This document shows, one piece after another, positions 28,401 through 38,020 of a DNA stretch of 64,000 nt; the stretch's first letter is position 1, and every line of letters starts with the position of its first letter. Origin of the DNA: Cupriavidus sp. D39. GTDB lineage: Bacteria > Pseudomonadota > Gammaproteobacteria > Burkholderiales > Burkholderiaceae. The stretch covers positions 5,270,001-5,334,000 of the forward strand of contig NZ_JAPNLE010000009.1 of the NCBI RefSeq assembly GCF_026627925.1, in the 5' to 3' direction. Both the position numbers and the translations under genes were made by a program. The notes beneath the pieces are model-generated. The model saw only the letters and a list, made by a program, of their open reading frames with translations, was not told the DNA's origin and made no database searches.

Positions 28401-28866
28401 GCGTGAACTGCGCCTTGAGCGCGGCTTCGTCCAGCTTCTCGCCCTGCTTGAAGAAGAAGGTGTAGGCCGCCAGGAAGGCGGGCGGCGCCAGCCGGTAGAG
28501 CGCGGTCTGCGCCGGCACCAGCATGATGTCGCACTGGCCGCCCTGGATGTCGTGCAGCGTGGCGAGCCGCTCCGAGACCAGGTCCTGGTGCGGCGAGAAG
28601 CTGTCGTAGGGCAGGGTTTCCCAGTCGGGCAGCAGGCGCACCCGCAGGTTTGGCGCGAACCAGGGGATTTCCTCGGCCAGCCGCTGCGCGTCGACCGCAT
28701 TGGCGCACACCACCGCCAGCATCGGCACGCGCTCCCTGTGCTGGCTGGCGTAGGCGGCCAGCGCCAAGGCGTCGGCGGAGCCCGGCAGGCCGGACACGGT
28801 ATAGCGCTGGCCGGCCTTGACCAAGGGGAGGTTGGCGAAGGGGGCGGGACGGTTGGCTTCAGGCAT
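25406..28866 (-). CDS. mfd: Transcription-repair coupling factor Mfd (frameshifted)
   Basis: Mfd removes stalled RNA polymerase from lesions and recruits UvrA. The repaired protein is about 1153 residues, matching the family. The N-terminal UvrB-like region (residues 1-380, including [15 protein letters not shown]), the RNA-polymerase-interacting CarD-like domain ([12 protein letters not shown]) and the RecG-like translocase motifs ([45 protein letters not shown]) follow in order. The frame breaks in the T run at 27713-27717 (AAAAA on the coding strand); one further A restores [18 protein letters not shown]. Start 28866 is by homology; 28902 is possible. Mfd is so conserved that a sequencing error is the simplest reading. 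Confidence 0.92.
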
Positions 28867-29130
28867 CGGGTACGGGCTGGCTTGTTGACGGCTTTCAGGC
28901 ATTGCGGGGCAAAAGAGCGCGGCCATGCAACAGCGACACCCCGCCGGCATTGCGGGCGGGGTGTGGGCGAAGCATGCGACGCCCGGCGGGCGCTCGCGCT
29001 GATCGACGCCCGCATGTCCGCGAGCGAAGGCCGTATTATAGAATGCGCTCCGAATCCGCGTTTTCAATACCGCGCTTCCCGTTCCCCTGCCCATGGCGGG
29101 GGCCTTGAAGCCTTGCGCCGTGCTCTTGGC

Positions 29131-29934
29131 ATGGCGCTCACCTTGCTCCTCACGCTATCCGTGTCTGCTCGCCGATTTGCCTTGATTCCCTGTGCCGGTA
29201 CCGGCAGCCGTGCGGGCGGCAGCCTGCCCAAGCAATACCAGACCGTGGCCGGCCGGCCGATGATCTGGTACGCGCTCGCCGCTTTTGCCGCCTGCGATGC
29301 CATCAGCGCCACCGCGCTGGTGCTGGCGCCCGACGATATGCCGCTGGAGTCCCGCTTCGGCGCGGCGGCGTTTGCCGGCCTGCGTTTCGACACCGCCTTC
29401 GTGGGCGGCGATACGCGCCATGCCTCGGTGCTGGCTGGCCTGCATCACCTGGCGCAACTCGGCGCCACGGACCGCGACTGGGTGCTGGTGCATGATGCGG
29501 CCCGCCCGGGCTTGACGCCCGCCATGATCCACGCGCTGGTGCGCGCGGTGGAGGGCGACGGCGCAGACGAAGACGGCCCCAACGCGGCTATCGGTGGCAT
29601 CCTGGCGGTGCCGGTGCCCGATACGCTCAAGCGCGCCGATGCGGCCCCCGGCGGGCAGCCGGCGGCCGTGGTGCGCATCGGCGCCACGGTCTCGCGCGAG
29701 GGCTTGTGGCAGGCGCAGACGCCGCAGATGTTCCGCTTGGGCGTATTGCGCCAGGCGCTGCAGGAAGCGCTGGCGGCGGGCGCCGTGGTGACCGACGAGG
29801 CCAGCGCGATCGAGCGGCTGGGTCTGCATCCGCGCCTGGTCAACGGCTCGCTGCGCAATTTCAAGGTGACCTATCCCGAGGACTTCGCGCTGGCCGAACT
29901 GCTGCTGGGCGAGGGCCCTGCCGCCCAGCCCTGA
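29131..29934 (+). CDS. ispD: 2-C-methyl-D-erythritol 4-phosphate cytidylyltransferase IspD
   Basis: Third step of the MEP isoprenoid pathway. The nucleotide-binding loop [11 protein letters not shown] followed by LPKQY, the [11 protein letters not shown] motif and the [15 protein letters not shown] segment identify IspD. ATG 29131 gives 267 residues with a short hydrophobic leader; GTG 29161 would start at the more usual SARRFALIP position and is equally possible. ispF follows 61 bp downstream, the usual beta-proteobacterial gene pair. It is divergent from mfd. Confidence 0.93.
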   Translation: MALTLLLTLSVSARRFALIPCAGTGSRAGGSLPKQYQTVAGRPMIWYALAAFAACDAISATALVLAPDDMPLESRFGAAAFAGLRFDTAFVGGDTRHASVLAGLHHLAQLGATDRDWVLVHDAARPGLTPAMIHALVRAVEGDGADEDGPNAAIGGILAVPVPDTLKRADAAPGGQPAAVVRIGATVSREGLWQAQTPQMFRLGVLRQALQEALAAGAVVTDEASAIERLGLHPRLVNGSLRNFKVTYPEDFALAELLLGEGPAAQP

Positions 29935-29995
29935 ATGCCAACGTGCATCTATCCCCATCCATTTCCCATTACCGATCCGAAGGAGTATTGCTCCC

Positions 29996-30505
29996 ATGAC
30001 CCCATTCGATATCCGCGTCGGCCAAGGCTACGACGTGCACGCGCTGGTGCCGGGCCGCAAGCTCATCCTGGGCGGCGTGGACATTCCCCATGACCGCGGC
30101 CTGCTGGGCCACTCCGATGCGGACGCGCTGCTCCACGCCATCACCGATGCACTGTTCGGCGCGGCCGGCCTGGGCGATATCGGCCGCCACTTCCCCGATA
30201 CGGATCCGCGCTTTGCCGGGGCGGACAGCCGTGTGCTGTTGCGCGAGGCCGCACGCCGCGTGCGCGAGGCAGGCTATGAGATCAGCAACGTGGATGCGAC
30301 GGTGATCGCGCAGGCGCCGAAGCTGGCGCCGCATATCGGCGCCATGGTGGCGAACCTGGCGGAAGACCTGGGCTTGCCCGCCGCCAGTTGCAACGTCAAG
30401 GCCAAGACCAATGAGAAGCTGGGCTTCGAGGGACGTCAGGAAGGCATCGTTGCGCAAGCCGTGGTGCTGATCTGGCGTGGCACGATCGTCTCCCCGCAGG
30501 ATTGA
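29996..30505 (+). CDS. ispF: 2-C-methyl-D-erythritol 2,4-cyclodiphosphate synthase IspF
   Basis: Forms the cyclic diphosphate intermediate of the MEP pathway as a trimer. In the 169 residues the zinc ligands Asp13 and His15 (GQGYDVHAL), [28 protein letters not shown] and the C-terminal [17 protein letters not shown] motif are intact. AAGGAG lies upstream of ATG 29996. It is cotranscribed with ispD. Confidence 0.96.
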   Translation: MTPFDIRVGQGYDVHALVPGRKLILGGVDIPHDRGLLGHSDADALLHAITDALFGAAGLGDIGRHFPDTDPRFAGADSRVLLREAARRVREAGYEISNVDATVIAQAPKLAPHIGAMVANLAEDLGLPAASCNVKAKTNEKLGFEGRQEGIVAQAVVLIWRGTIVSPQD

Positions 30506-30551
30506 TGCGGGGGTGATGCCGGATTGAGGCCGGGTTGAGCGCAGCGGGCGC

Positions 30552-31131
30552 TCAGCTTGTGGCGGCCGCTCCGGTTCCGGCCGCGTTCTCGGTCGGGAGC
30601 GCGTAGATATAGTCGATCAGCCGGGCCATCGGGCCCGAGCGCGCACCGGCTTCGGTGCGTTTGACAAAACCCATCTGCTGGCAGAGCTGATTGGCGGATT
30701 TCATTTCCGGCATGGTGCGCACCAGCAGCGCGCCGGCGCCGATATCGCGCGCGCGCTGGATACAGACCTGCATCAGCGTGCGGCCAAGCCCCAGGCCGCG
30801 TGCCTGGGGCTGACCGCCAGCAGCCGGGCTTCCGGCAAGGCGAGCGTGATGGTGCTGCCGTCCAGCGCCTGCAATGTGGTGCCCGGATGGCAGAACAGCA
30901 CCGCGCCGTTGATGCCGTGATCGGTTTCCGCCACCCACCATTCCATTTCCGAAGTCGACGCGGCCAGCACGGCTTTCATGCCCTGCTGGAAGGACTCCCG
31001 GCAGTCCTCCATGATCTCCAGCTCATATTGGCCGTAGGCCTGCTGGGTCACGGCGGCAATGTCGCCCCAGTCCTGCACGGTGGCGAGGCGGTAGTGAAAG
31101 CGGGGGAGGTATGCGAAGGAAGGGTGCTCAT
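30552..31131 (-). CDS. GNAT-family N-acetyltransferase (two apparent indels)
   Basis: A single-domain acetyltransferase of about 193 residues after repair. LLAVSPQARGLGLGRTLM is the acetyl-CoA-binding motif A, rebuilt when one C is added in the G run at 30806-30809. A second probable loss in the G run at 31102-31106 would join MSTLPSHTSP to RFHYRLATVQDWGDIAAVT and give a proper ATG at 31131. With both bases restored the length is a multiple of three. The C-terminus is LIDYIYALPTE with an Ala-rich tail. Substrate unknown. It is convergent with ispF. Confidence 0.68.
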
Positions 31132-31358
31132 GGCAGAGGGGTGAAGGCTGTGACCTTGCTGGATTGTAGGCCCTTCGGTGCACAAATGCAGTCAGTGAAT
31201 TACCGACTTGGCACCTCAGCAACAGACTTGCGCCGACGCGCGCGACATGCTGGGCACGCCCCGCCGGCGTTGCGCCGCGGGGCTTTCGGGAAGTACCGGT
31301 CGCACATGCCGGGCCGGCGTGTGCCGGCCGCAAGCCCTCGATGCGACCTTATTTCACC

Positions 31359-31880
31359 TTATTCCGCCGCAATGACGTTGGCGGCTGCCACAACCACGGC
31401 GGCAATGCGGCCTACGTCGCGCAGTTGCTGCGCCGTCATGCCTTGCTCGTTCTTGAGCAGCGCGTAGTGCGACTTAATGCAGAAATGGCATTTGCCGACG
31501 ATGGACGCGGCCAGCGCGTACATCTCGAAGCGGCGCTTGTCCACGCCGCCGTGCGTGGCGTACGCATTCATGCGCAGGCCCGCGGGTTGCGTCGCGAGAT
31601 CCGGGTCGTCGGTCATTTCCACGAACGGGTACCAGACGTTGTTCATGCCCATCAGCGCGGACGCGGTGAGCACCGCATTGGTTTCCTCGGGCGACAGCAC
31701 GCCCGCGTTGCGGATCGCGTCGACGATCACGCGGCTCTTGGCGGCAAACGCCGCGGCCAGTGCCACGGCCACCGCATCGTTGCCCTGGAGCGAGGAGCGG
31801 GCGATGGTGCCGTCAAGGTTCAGGCGGATATCCTTGGCGTAGTCAGGAATAAGGCCTTTAATCGTGCTGAGGAATTCCAT
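31359..31880 (-). CDS. ahpD: Alkyl hydroperoxidase AhpD
   Basis: A 173-residue all-helical peroxidase of the carboxymuconolactone-decarboxylase-like superfamily. The redox CxxC pair with its proton-relay His is visible in IVGKCHFCIKSHYALL, and the N-terminal MEFLSTIKGLIPDYAKDIRLN is typical of AhpD. It lies 107 bp downstream of ahpC with a terminator in between, so its expression is likely by read-through or its own promoter. It acts with AhpC in reducing organic peroxides. Confidence 0.92.
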   Translation of the reverse strand: MEFLSTIKGLIPDYAKDIRLNLDGTIARSSLQGNDAVAVALAAAFAAKSRVIVDAIRNAGVLSPEETNAVLTASALMGMNNVWYPFVEMTDDPDLATQPAGLRMNAYATHGGVDKRRFEMYALAASIVGKCHFCIKSHYALLKNEQGMTAQQLRDVGRIAAVVVAAANVIAAE

Positions 31881-31904
31881 GCAAATCTCCTATCGGTGGG
31901 GTCT

Positions 31905-31930
31905 CAAAAAACCCGCCATGGCGGGTTTTG
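31905..31930 (-). terminator. Terminator between ahpC and ahpD
   Basis: On the minus strand a hairpin AAAACCCGCC...GGCGGGTTTT is followed by a run of T residues, directly after ahpC. It should limit transcription into ahpD, giving more ahpC than ahpD message. Confidence 0.8.
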
Positions 31931-31987
31931 AGGCGCGGGCCAAAGCCCGGCGCGCAGATCGTCACAAACTGCCGGCTGCTTGACAGC

Positions 31988-32536
31988 TTACAGCGTGGCA
32001 CCGCCAACAGCGCGGTTGCACGGGCACAGCTCGTCGGTTTGCAGGCCGTCGAGGATACGCAGCACTTCGTCCGGGTTACGGCCGACGTTCAGGTTGTTGA
32101 CCGACACGTGCTGGATGGTATTGTCCGGATCGACGACGAAGGTAGCGCGCAGAGCGACGCCGGCAGCGTGGTCACGCACGCCGAGCTGGTCGATGAGCGA
32201 GCCGGTCACGTCGGCGAATTGCCATTGGTCCAGCTTGTTCAGGTCCTTGTGCTCACGGCGCCATGCCAGCTTCACGAATTCGTTATCGGTCGAGCCGCCC
32301 AGCACGATCGCGTCGCGGTCGGCGAAGTCGCCGTTGAGCTTGGCGAAGGCAACGATTTCAGTCGGGCACACGAAGGTGAAGTCCTTCGGGTAGAAGTAAA
32401 TGATCTTCCACTTGCCCTCGAACGACTTTTCGGTGATGTCTTCAAAGGCCGACTGGCCGTTCTCTTCATGGTTGTTGAAACCCGGCTTGACACCGACGAC
32501 GTGGAAGGCTTCGATTTTGTCACCAACGGTCTTCAT
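31988..32536 (-). CDS. ahpC: Peroxiredoxin AhpC
   Basis: A 182-residue 2-Cys peroxiredoxin of the AhpE/Prx1-like type found beside AhpD. The peroxidatic Cys57 is in FYPKDFTFVCPTE and the resolving cysteines in ELCPCNRAVGG (171 and 173). ATG 32536 follows AGGAG; the longer frame to 32596 has no better site. It reduces hydrogen and organic peroxides and peroxynitrite. Confidence 0.93.
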   Translation of the reverse strand: MKTVGDKIEAFHVVGVKPGFNNHEENGQSAFEDITEKSFEGKWKIIYFYPKDFTFVCPTEIVAFAKLNGDFADRDAIVLGGSTDNEFVKLAWRREHKDLNKLDQWQFADVTGSLIDQLGVRDHAAGVALRATFVVDPDNTIQHVSVNNLNVGRNPDEVLRILDGLQTDELCPCNRAVGGATL

Positions 32537-32858
32537 AGACTGCTCCTGGATACGGTTGAAGAGAGACGCTCGCGCTGCATGCCGGGCTATCCCCAACGGA
32601 TAAGGCCAGGCTGCCGCGCAACGAACATGGATTATGCGTCATCCCCGGGTGGCGGGGCTAATTGATATTCTCAAAGAGCCCGATAGCCAAGCGCGGGGAG
32701 CCGCGCATCCGGCAGGCGCGGGCGCCAGCCGCAGATGGTGGCGCCGGCATATTGCGGCGCGATGTCAGCCGCGGTGTTCGCAGCCGCCTGCCGGAACAGC
32801 GAGTCTACCCCAGCAGGGCCGCCCTCGTGAACCGGCCTTGTGCACCGCGTTGTGATCC

Positions 32859-34159
32859 TCAGGCCGCCTTGGCCGCGGGCTCGACGTAGGCATGCTGCCG
32901 TCCGCCGCGGAAAATCACCAGCGTGGCGATCAGTCCGCACGCAGCGGCAAACATCAGCCACAGGCCAGGCGCGGCCTTGTTGCCGGTGCTGTGGATCAGG
33001 TAGGTCGAGATGGCCGGCGTGAAGCCGCCGAACAAGGCCGTGGCCAGGCTATAGGCCAGCGAAAAGCCGGCCGTGCGCACCGCGGGCGGCATCACTTCGG
33101 TCAGGGTCACCACCATCGCGCCGTTGTAGCTGCCATACAAGAAGGACAGCCACAGTTCGACCATCAGCAGGCGGCCGAACGACGGCTCCGCCACCAGCCA
33201 GGACACCGCCGGATAGGCCGTGAGCAGGGTGAGGATGGTGAAGATCACCAGCAGCGGCTTGCGGCCCACGCGGTCCGACAAGGCGCCCATCAGCGGCAGC
33301 CAGATGAAGTTGGACAGCCCCACGCACATGGTGACGATCAGGTTGTCCACGTCATCGAGCTTGAGGACGGTCTTGCCGAAGGTCGGGGTGTACGCGGTGA
33401 TCATGTAGAACGACACCGTGGTCATCACAACCATCATGCAACCGGCCACGATGATGCGCCAGTTCTCCAGCATCGAGCGATAGATCTCGTTGATGCTGGG
33501 GCGATGCTTGCGGGTCTTGAACTCTTCGGTTTCTTCCAGCGAGCGGCGGATCAGGAAGAGGAACGGCACGATCAGGCAGCCGATCAGGAACGGAATGCGC
33601 CAGCCCCATTCGCCCATTTCCTCGGGCGACAGCATGGAGTGCAGCACCACGCCGAGCAGGCCGGCAAAGATCACCGCTACCTGCTGGCTGGCCGATTGCC
33701 AGGCCACGTAGAAGCCTTTCTTGCCAGGCTTGGCGATTTCCGCCAGGTAGACCGACACGCCGCCCAGCTCAACACCTGCGGAGAAGCCCTGCAGCAGCCG
33801 GCCTGCCAGCACCAGCAACGGCGCGGCCACGCCGATCGACGCATAGCCCGGCACGCAGGCGATCAGCAGGGTGCCGAGCGCCATCAGGACCAGGGTCATG
33901 ATCAGGCCCTTGCGGCGCCCGTGGTGATCGATGTACGCGCCCAGGATGATGGCGCCGAGCGGACGCATCAGGAAGCCTGCGCCGAAGGTCGCGAGCGAGA
34001 GCATTAGCGAGGCGAACTCGTTGCCGCTGGGGAAAAACGTCTTGGCGATGGCGGCGGCGTAGAAGCCGTACACCATGAAGTCGTACATTTCCAGGAAGTT
34101 GCCGCTGACAACGCGGAACACGGTGCGGAACCCGTGTTGCTGGGAGGGGAGTTTGACAT
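32859..34159 (-). CDS. MFS transporter, MHS family (frameshifted at N-terminus)
   Basis: A 433-residue proton symporter after repair. It shows [20 protein letters not shown], the helix 2-3 loop [39 protein letters not shown] and a final hydrophilic tail. These mark the citrate-proton-symporter branch of MHS permeases. As written the first ATG is in the wrong frame; one further A at 34152-34154 gives [20 protein letters not shown] and a normal start at 34159. The upstream leader contains a perfect palindrome at 34342-34355. Confidence 0.82.
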
Positions 34160-34341
34160 GTTGCTGTCTCTCGCAGACGCCGCCGGTTGGTTCCGGTGGC
34201 TTGATTTTGATCGGGCGCCAGAGGGGCGGTTTTCCCCTTTTTGAGGGGATGGCCTTGGCTGGGCTTGCGCTTGGGGGTGTGCTGATGACGGCGGCAAGTT
34301 TGCGCCGCAGGGGCTGTCATTACGCTGTCAAATGGCTTTCA

Positions 34342-34355
34342 GTTTGATATCAAAC
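34342..34355. promoter_or_regulatory. Palindrome upstream of the MHS transporter gene
   Basis: GTTTGATATCAAAC is a perfect 14-bp palindrome about 183 bp upstream of the transporter start, flanked by a second pair GGCTTTC and GAAAGCC. It is a plausible operator for a local regulator. The rest of the 34160-34469 gap has no gene; it holds two copies of GGTAACTTGGGGCAACT near 34429-34465. Confidence 0.4.
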
Positions 34356-34498
34356 GCTGTCGAAAGCCTGTCAGTGGGAGGAAGGGAGGAGATGGGGGTA
34401 GGGTTACTACGGAGGGGTGTGATTTTGCGGTAACTTGGGGCAACTGGGGTAACTTGGGGCAACTGCAACGGGGGTGTCAGGATTTTTGTGTGCAAGGC

Positions 34499-34537
34499 TA
34501 AAAACCTGCCTGCCGGGCAGGCTGCCCGGCAGGCAGG
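34499..34537 (-). terminator. Terminator of the transposase gene
   Basis: CCTGCCTGCCGGGCAG and its exact complement form a 16-bp stem with a minimal loop. On the minus strand a TTTTT run follows, 15 bp past the transposase stop. It would stop element transcripts from leaving the IS. Confidence 0.8.
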
Positions 34538-34551
34538 CCTTTGATCCTATC

Positions 34552-35802
34552 TCAGCGATGGGGTTGTGTGAAGCGATCCTCGTAGAGGATCGCGAACTGG
34601 TTCATGGCGGCTTTCCAGTCGTGCGTGGCGCTGCCCCACTTGCCGGTGATGTTGCGCAAGGCTAGCCACAGCAGTTTGGTGGCCGCTTCATCGCTCGGGA
34701 AGTGCCCGCGGGTCTTGATAATCTTACGCAGTTGCGCGTTGATGCTCTCGATGGCATTCGTGGTGTAGATGATCTTGCGGATGGCCGGCGGGAACGCAAA
34801 GAATGGAATCACCCGGTCCCAGGCGCGATGCCAGGAGGCTGCAATCGGTGGGTAGCGCTTGCCCCAGTCGCTTTGCTCGAAGGCCAACAGCGCCGCCTCG
34901 GCGGCCTCAACCGTGGCAGCCGTGTAGACAGGCTTGAGCGCGGCCGCCACCACACGGCGGTCCTTCCAGCTCGCGTAGTCCAGGCTGCCGCGTATCAGAT
35001 GCACGACACAAGTCTGCAGTGTCGTGCTCGGGAACACCGCGTTCAGGGCCTGCTCCATGCCCTTCAAGCCGTCGGTCACCGCGATCAGGATGTCTTGGGT
35101 GCCTCGCGTCTTCAGGTCGTTGAACACCTTCATCCAGAACTTTGCCCCTTCGGTGGTCTCGATCCACAGGCCCAGGATGTCACGCGTGCCATCGGGCAGC
35201 ACGCCCAGCGCCAGATAGACCGCCTTGCTGCGCACGACGCCATCCTCGCGCATCTTGACCCGCAGCGCGTCGAAGAACACGACCGGGTACATGACCTCCA
35301 ATGGACGGGCCTGCCAGGCGGTGACTTCCTCCATGACCGCATCCGTTACCGAGCTGATGAACGCGGGCGACACCTCAGTGCCATACTGCTCGACCAGGAA
35401 CGCCTGGATCTCGCGTACCGTCATGCCGCGCGCATACATGGCGATGATCTTGTCGTCAAAGCCAGTAAAACGCCGGTCGTGCTTGGGAATCAGGATGGGC
35501 GCGAAGCTGCCGTCGCGGTCGCGCGGGATCGCCAGCCGCAAGGGTCCCGTGTCCGTAAGCACGGTCTTGGCGCTGGAGCCATTGCGCTGGTTGGTTGCAT
35601 CCTCGGGGCGCTCGGCACCCGCCGGGTAGCCCAGGTGATGGCCCAGCTCCGCGCCCATCGCCCGCTCGATCAGGGCCTTCTTGAACGCCATGGCGGCGTC
35701 TTGCACCGCCTCAGCAGTCATCGGACCTTTAACGAACTGATCGATCAGCTCCTTAGGGATGGTCGGAAGGTCCCTGGGTATGGCCTTTGGTTTGCGTGGC
35801 AT
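34552..35802 (-). CDS. IS256-family (mutator-type) transposase
   Basis: A 416-residue DDE transposase. The N-terminal region MTAEAVQDAAMAFKKALIERA is typical, as are the catalytic Asp in VVFFDALRVKMREDG, the second Asp in AVTDGLKG and the terminal Glu in YTTNAIESINAQLRK. The C2H motif CVVHLIRGSLDY precedes the last. The frame is intact from ATG 35802 to the stop at 34552, so the element may be active. Confidence 0.95.
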   Translation of the reverse strand: MPRKPKAIPRDLPTIPKELIDQFVKGPMTAEAVQDAAMAFKKALIERAMGAELGHHLGYPAGAERPEDATNQRNGSSAKTVLTDTGPLRLAIPRDRDGSFAPILIPKHDRRFTGFDDKIIAMYARGMTVREIQAFLVEQYGTEVSPAFISSVTDAVMEEVTAWQARPLEVMYPVVFFDALRVKMREDGVVRSKAVYLALGVLPDGTRDILGLWIETTEGAKFWMKVFNDLKTRGTQDILIAVTDGLKGMEQALNAVFPSTTLQTCVVHLIRGSLDYASWKDRRVVAAALKPVYTAATVEAAEAALLAFEQSDWGKRYPPIAASWHRAWDRVIPFFAFPPAIRKIIYTTNAIESINAQLRKIIKTRGHFPSDEAATKLLWLALRNITGKWGSATHDWKAAMNQFAILYEDRFTQPHR

Positions 35803-35856
35803 TACATGCTCCTTGTCGACATGTTATGCCCTGCACACAAAATCCCGTACAGGCCC

Positions 35857-35945
35857 ACTGCAACTGCAACTGCAACTGCAACTGCAACTGCAACTGCAAC
35901 TGCAACTGCAACTGCAACTGCAACTGCAACTGCAACTGCAACTGC
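35857..35945. repeat. Hexanucleotide microsatellite (ACTGCA)15
   Basis: Fourteen perfect ACTGCA units plus five bases. Eleven further bases of the same phase lie to the left of the insertion sequence at 34459-34469. The mirror tract (TGCAGT)5 is at 36611-36644. Being hexameric, it encodes dipeptide repeats in every frame, but no gene is attached to them. Confidence 0.9.
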
Positions 35946-36644
35946 TTAACGTCAAAGTCAAAGGCAGTTTCACCTCCCTGCGGGAGGCGACCTACTTTCT
36001 TGTCTCGCCAAGAAAGTAGGCAAAGAAGGCGACCCGGATGGCGCGAAAGACTCCTCGTCGTCAGGCAAAAAGAGCGGCCGGGGCCAAACTCACATCGCCT
36101 TAAGGCGATGCTCAAACATGGCCCCCTCTTTTCCGCTCTTTTTGCCTGCCGACGAGGCGCCCCATAACGGGAGATGAAAACCTTGACGGCTCGCTGCGCA
36201 TCGCGGGCGGGTGATTGCCGCCTGGGGGCGGAAATCACGGCTACACCGCATGGTGATTTGAGGACATCGCTCTTCCACTGGTTCGGGAGTGTTTCCCGCC
36301 CGAGGGGCGGGAAACACCCATGGCGATGCGCAGAGAGCCATCAAGGTTTACCTAGGCCGTATGGGGCGCCTCGGGATTCGACGAAAAGAGCGGAAAAGAG
36401 GGACCCATGTCTGAGTATCGCCTTAAGGCGATGCGAGTTTGGGTCCCGGCCGCTCTTTTCGTCGAATCCCGAGGGGTAGTCGCCCCATCCGGCGCGCCTT
36501 TTTGCCTACTTTTTGGCAAGCCGCAAGACAAAAAAGTAGGTCGCCTCCCCGAAGGGGAGGTGAAACTGCAGTTGCCCTTGACGTTAAGCCGTTGAATTTG
36601 AAGCTGATTTTGCAGTTGCAGTTGCAGTTGCAGTTGCAGTTGCA
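35857..36644. repeat. Nested palindromic element, about 790 bp
   Basis: An imperfect inverted repeat centred near 36263. From outside inwards each side has a hexamer microsatellite, a ~100-bp arm (35945-36044 and 36481-36588, both with TTAACGTCAA, GGCAGTTTCACCTCCC, ACCTACTTT and GTAGGCAAA), a ~105-bp hairpin (36053-36157 and 36369-36474) and an inner arm (36156-36204 and 36323-36370). The two hairpins share the core ATCGCCTTAAGGCGAT. The centre holds two more hairpins (36211-36238 and 36289-36317, the latter a perfect 13-bp stem). No protein is encoded. It lies directly after the envZ stop. Confidence 0.85.
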
Positions 36645-36658
36645 CCCAACATATCAAT

Positions 36659-38007
36659 CTACGCCCGCCTGAAAAACGCGCTAACCACCAACCCAGTTGC
36701 CGGCGGCGGCCGATTCGCTAACATCAATCTCCCCCATTGCGCTGCAAGATCCGATTAACAATCGACATCCCCAGCCCGGCCCCCTTGGCCTCGCTACGCG
36801 CATCATCGAGCCGGTAGAAGGGCCTTGTCAGCAACGGGAGTTGCGCTTCCGGAACACCGCTGCCATGGTCGGCCACGGTCAGCACGGCTTCCTTGTCTTC
36901 GATCCGGGTGCTGATTTCGACCACGGCCACGCCGTTGTCTTCGTCCTTGGCATAGCGCCGGGCGTTTTCAACGAGGTTGTCGAGGATGCGCTGGACTTCC
37001 ATGCGGTTGGCGACGGCCATCACGGGGTCGCCGGCGCGTACGTGCACGCGGACATCGTCGTGCGCGCCGTAGACGCCGACGGCGTCTTGCACCAGCGCGG
37101 AGAGGTCGAGCGGTTCGACCGTTTCCAGCGCGGGGCGGGCGTAGTTGAGGAACTGGCCGATGATGGCGTCCATCTGTTCGATGTCGGCGATCATGGCTTC
37201 ACGCGTGGTGTTATCCACGGGTGACATCTCGGTTTCCAGCCGCAGCCGCGTGAGCGGCGTGCGCAGGTCGTGCGAGATGCCGGCCAGCATAACGACGCGA
37301 TCGTCGTCGAGCTGGCGCAGGTCGCGCACCATCTGGTTGAAGCTGTGGTTGGCCTGCGCCACTTCGCTGGCGCCGTGCTCGGGCAGGGTGGGCGGGTCGC
37401 CGCCGCCGCCGATGGCGCGTGCCGCGTTGGCCAGCCGCTTGAGCGGGTGGTTGACCAGCGACGTGATAAAGGCCGCGCCGATGATCGACAGCAATAGCGC
37501 GGCGATGCTCCACCAGAGCCACTGGATGCCGGGCACGCGCTCGAACCGTTCGGGGCTGATCGCCACCCAGTAATCGTCGCCCTCGATCTCGAAACTCACC
37601 CATACGCCGGGAATATCGTTCACGGTGGTGGCGATGACGGTCCCTTCGCCGAGCCGGCCGCGAATCTCCTGCTGCACCAGCTGGGTCAGGAAGGGGTTCG
37701 TGGTGGGTACGGAGAAATCGTCGTCTTTCTCGCGCGGGTAGACCTTGATGCCCTCGTTCTGCACCAGGTCGAGAAGCAGGAAACGCCGCCGCGCGGGATC
37801 GGAATAGAGCAGGGCGGCGCGCGTGAGCTTGACCACGCTGACCACCTGCATGGCGATCTGCTGGGCGCGCGGCGCGCGTTCGAAGAGCCGATAACTCTGG
37901 AACCAGATACCCAGCGAGATCGCCAGCAAGAGGGCGATCAGCATGAAGGTTCGCCAGAACAGCGAACCGAACAGGCGCGTAGCCGTGCGGCTGAAGACAG
38001 TCGCCAC
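36659..38007 (-). CDS. envZ: EnvZ-type sensor histidine kinase (frameshift at 3' end)
   Basis: A membrane sensor kinase of about 449 residues after repair. It has two membrane segments (residues 19-36 and about 165-185) enclosing a periplasmic domain, a HAMP linker, the phospho-acceptor His in AGISHDLRTPLTRLR, the N box NLVENARRYA, G1 ADHGSGVP and G2 GAGLGMSIV. As written it stops early at 36724. One additional G in the C run at 36731-36735 extends it to a stop at 36659-36661 with RLMLANRPPPATGLVVSAFF, the usual family tail. It is cotranscribed with ompR, 13 bp upstream. Confidence 0.9.
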
Positions 38008-38020
38008 GATGCGCGGCGCC

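Larger units (their letters stand above)
34470..35856 (-). mobile_element. IS256-family insertion sequence, 1387 bp
   Basis: Imperfect 29-bp terminal inverted repeats: the left end starts GGGGGTGTCAGGATTTTTGT and the right end, reversed, GGGCCTGTACGGGATTTTGT; both continue GTGCA.GGC. The element is bordered by ACTGCAAC on both sides, an 8-bp repeat of the size IS256 elements make, though here the target is itself a repeat of this motif. It encodes one intact transposase and its own terminator. It lies inside the left hexamer tract of the palindromic element. Confidence 0.85.

Noticed and set aside
35857..35945. Possible CRISPR array
   Set aside because: Six-base units without spacers are a microsatellite, not repeats separated by unique spacers.
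35753..36238. Open frames encoding QLQLQL, NCNCNC or TATATA repeats
   Set aside because: They arise from reading the ACTGCA microsatellite in different frames and lack starts, ribosome sites and homology.
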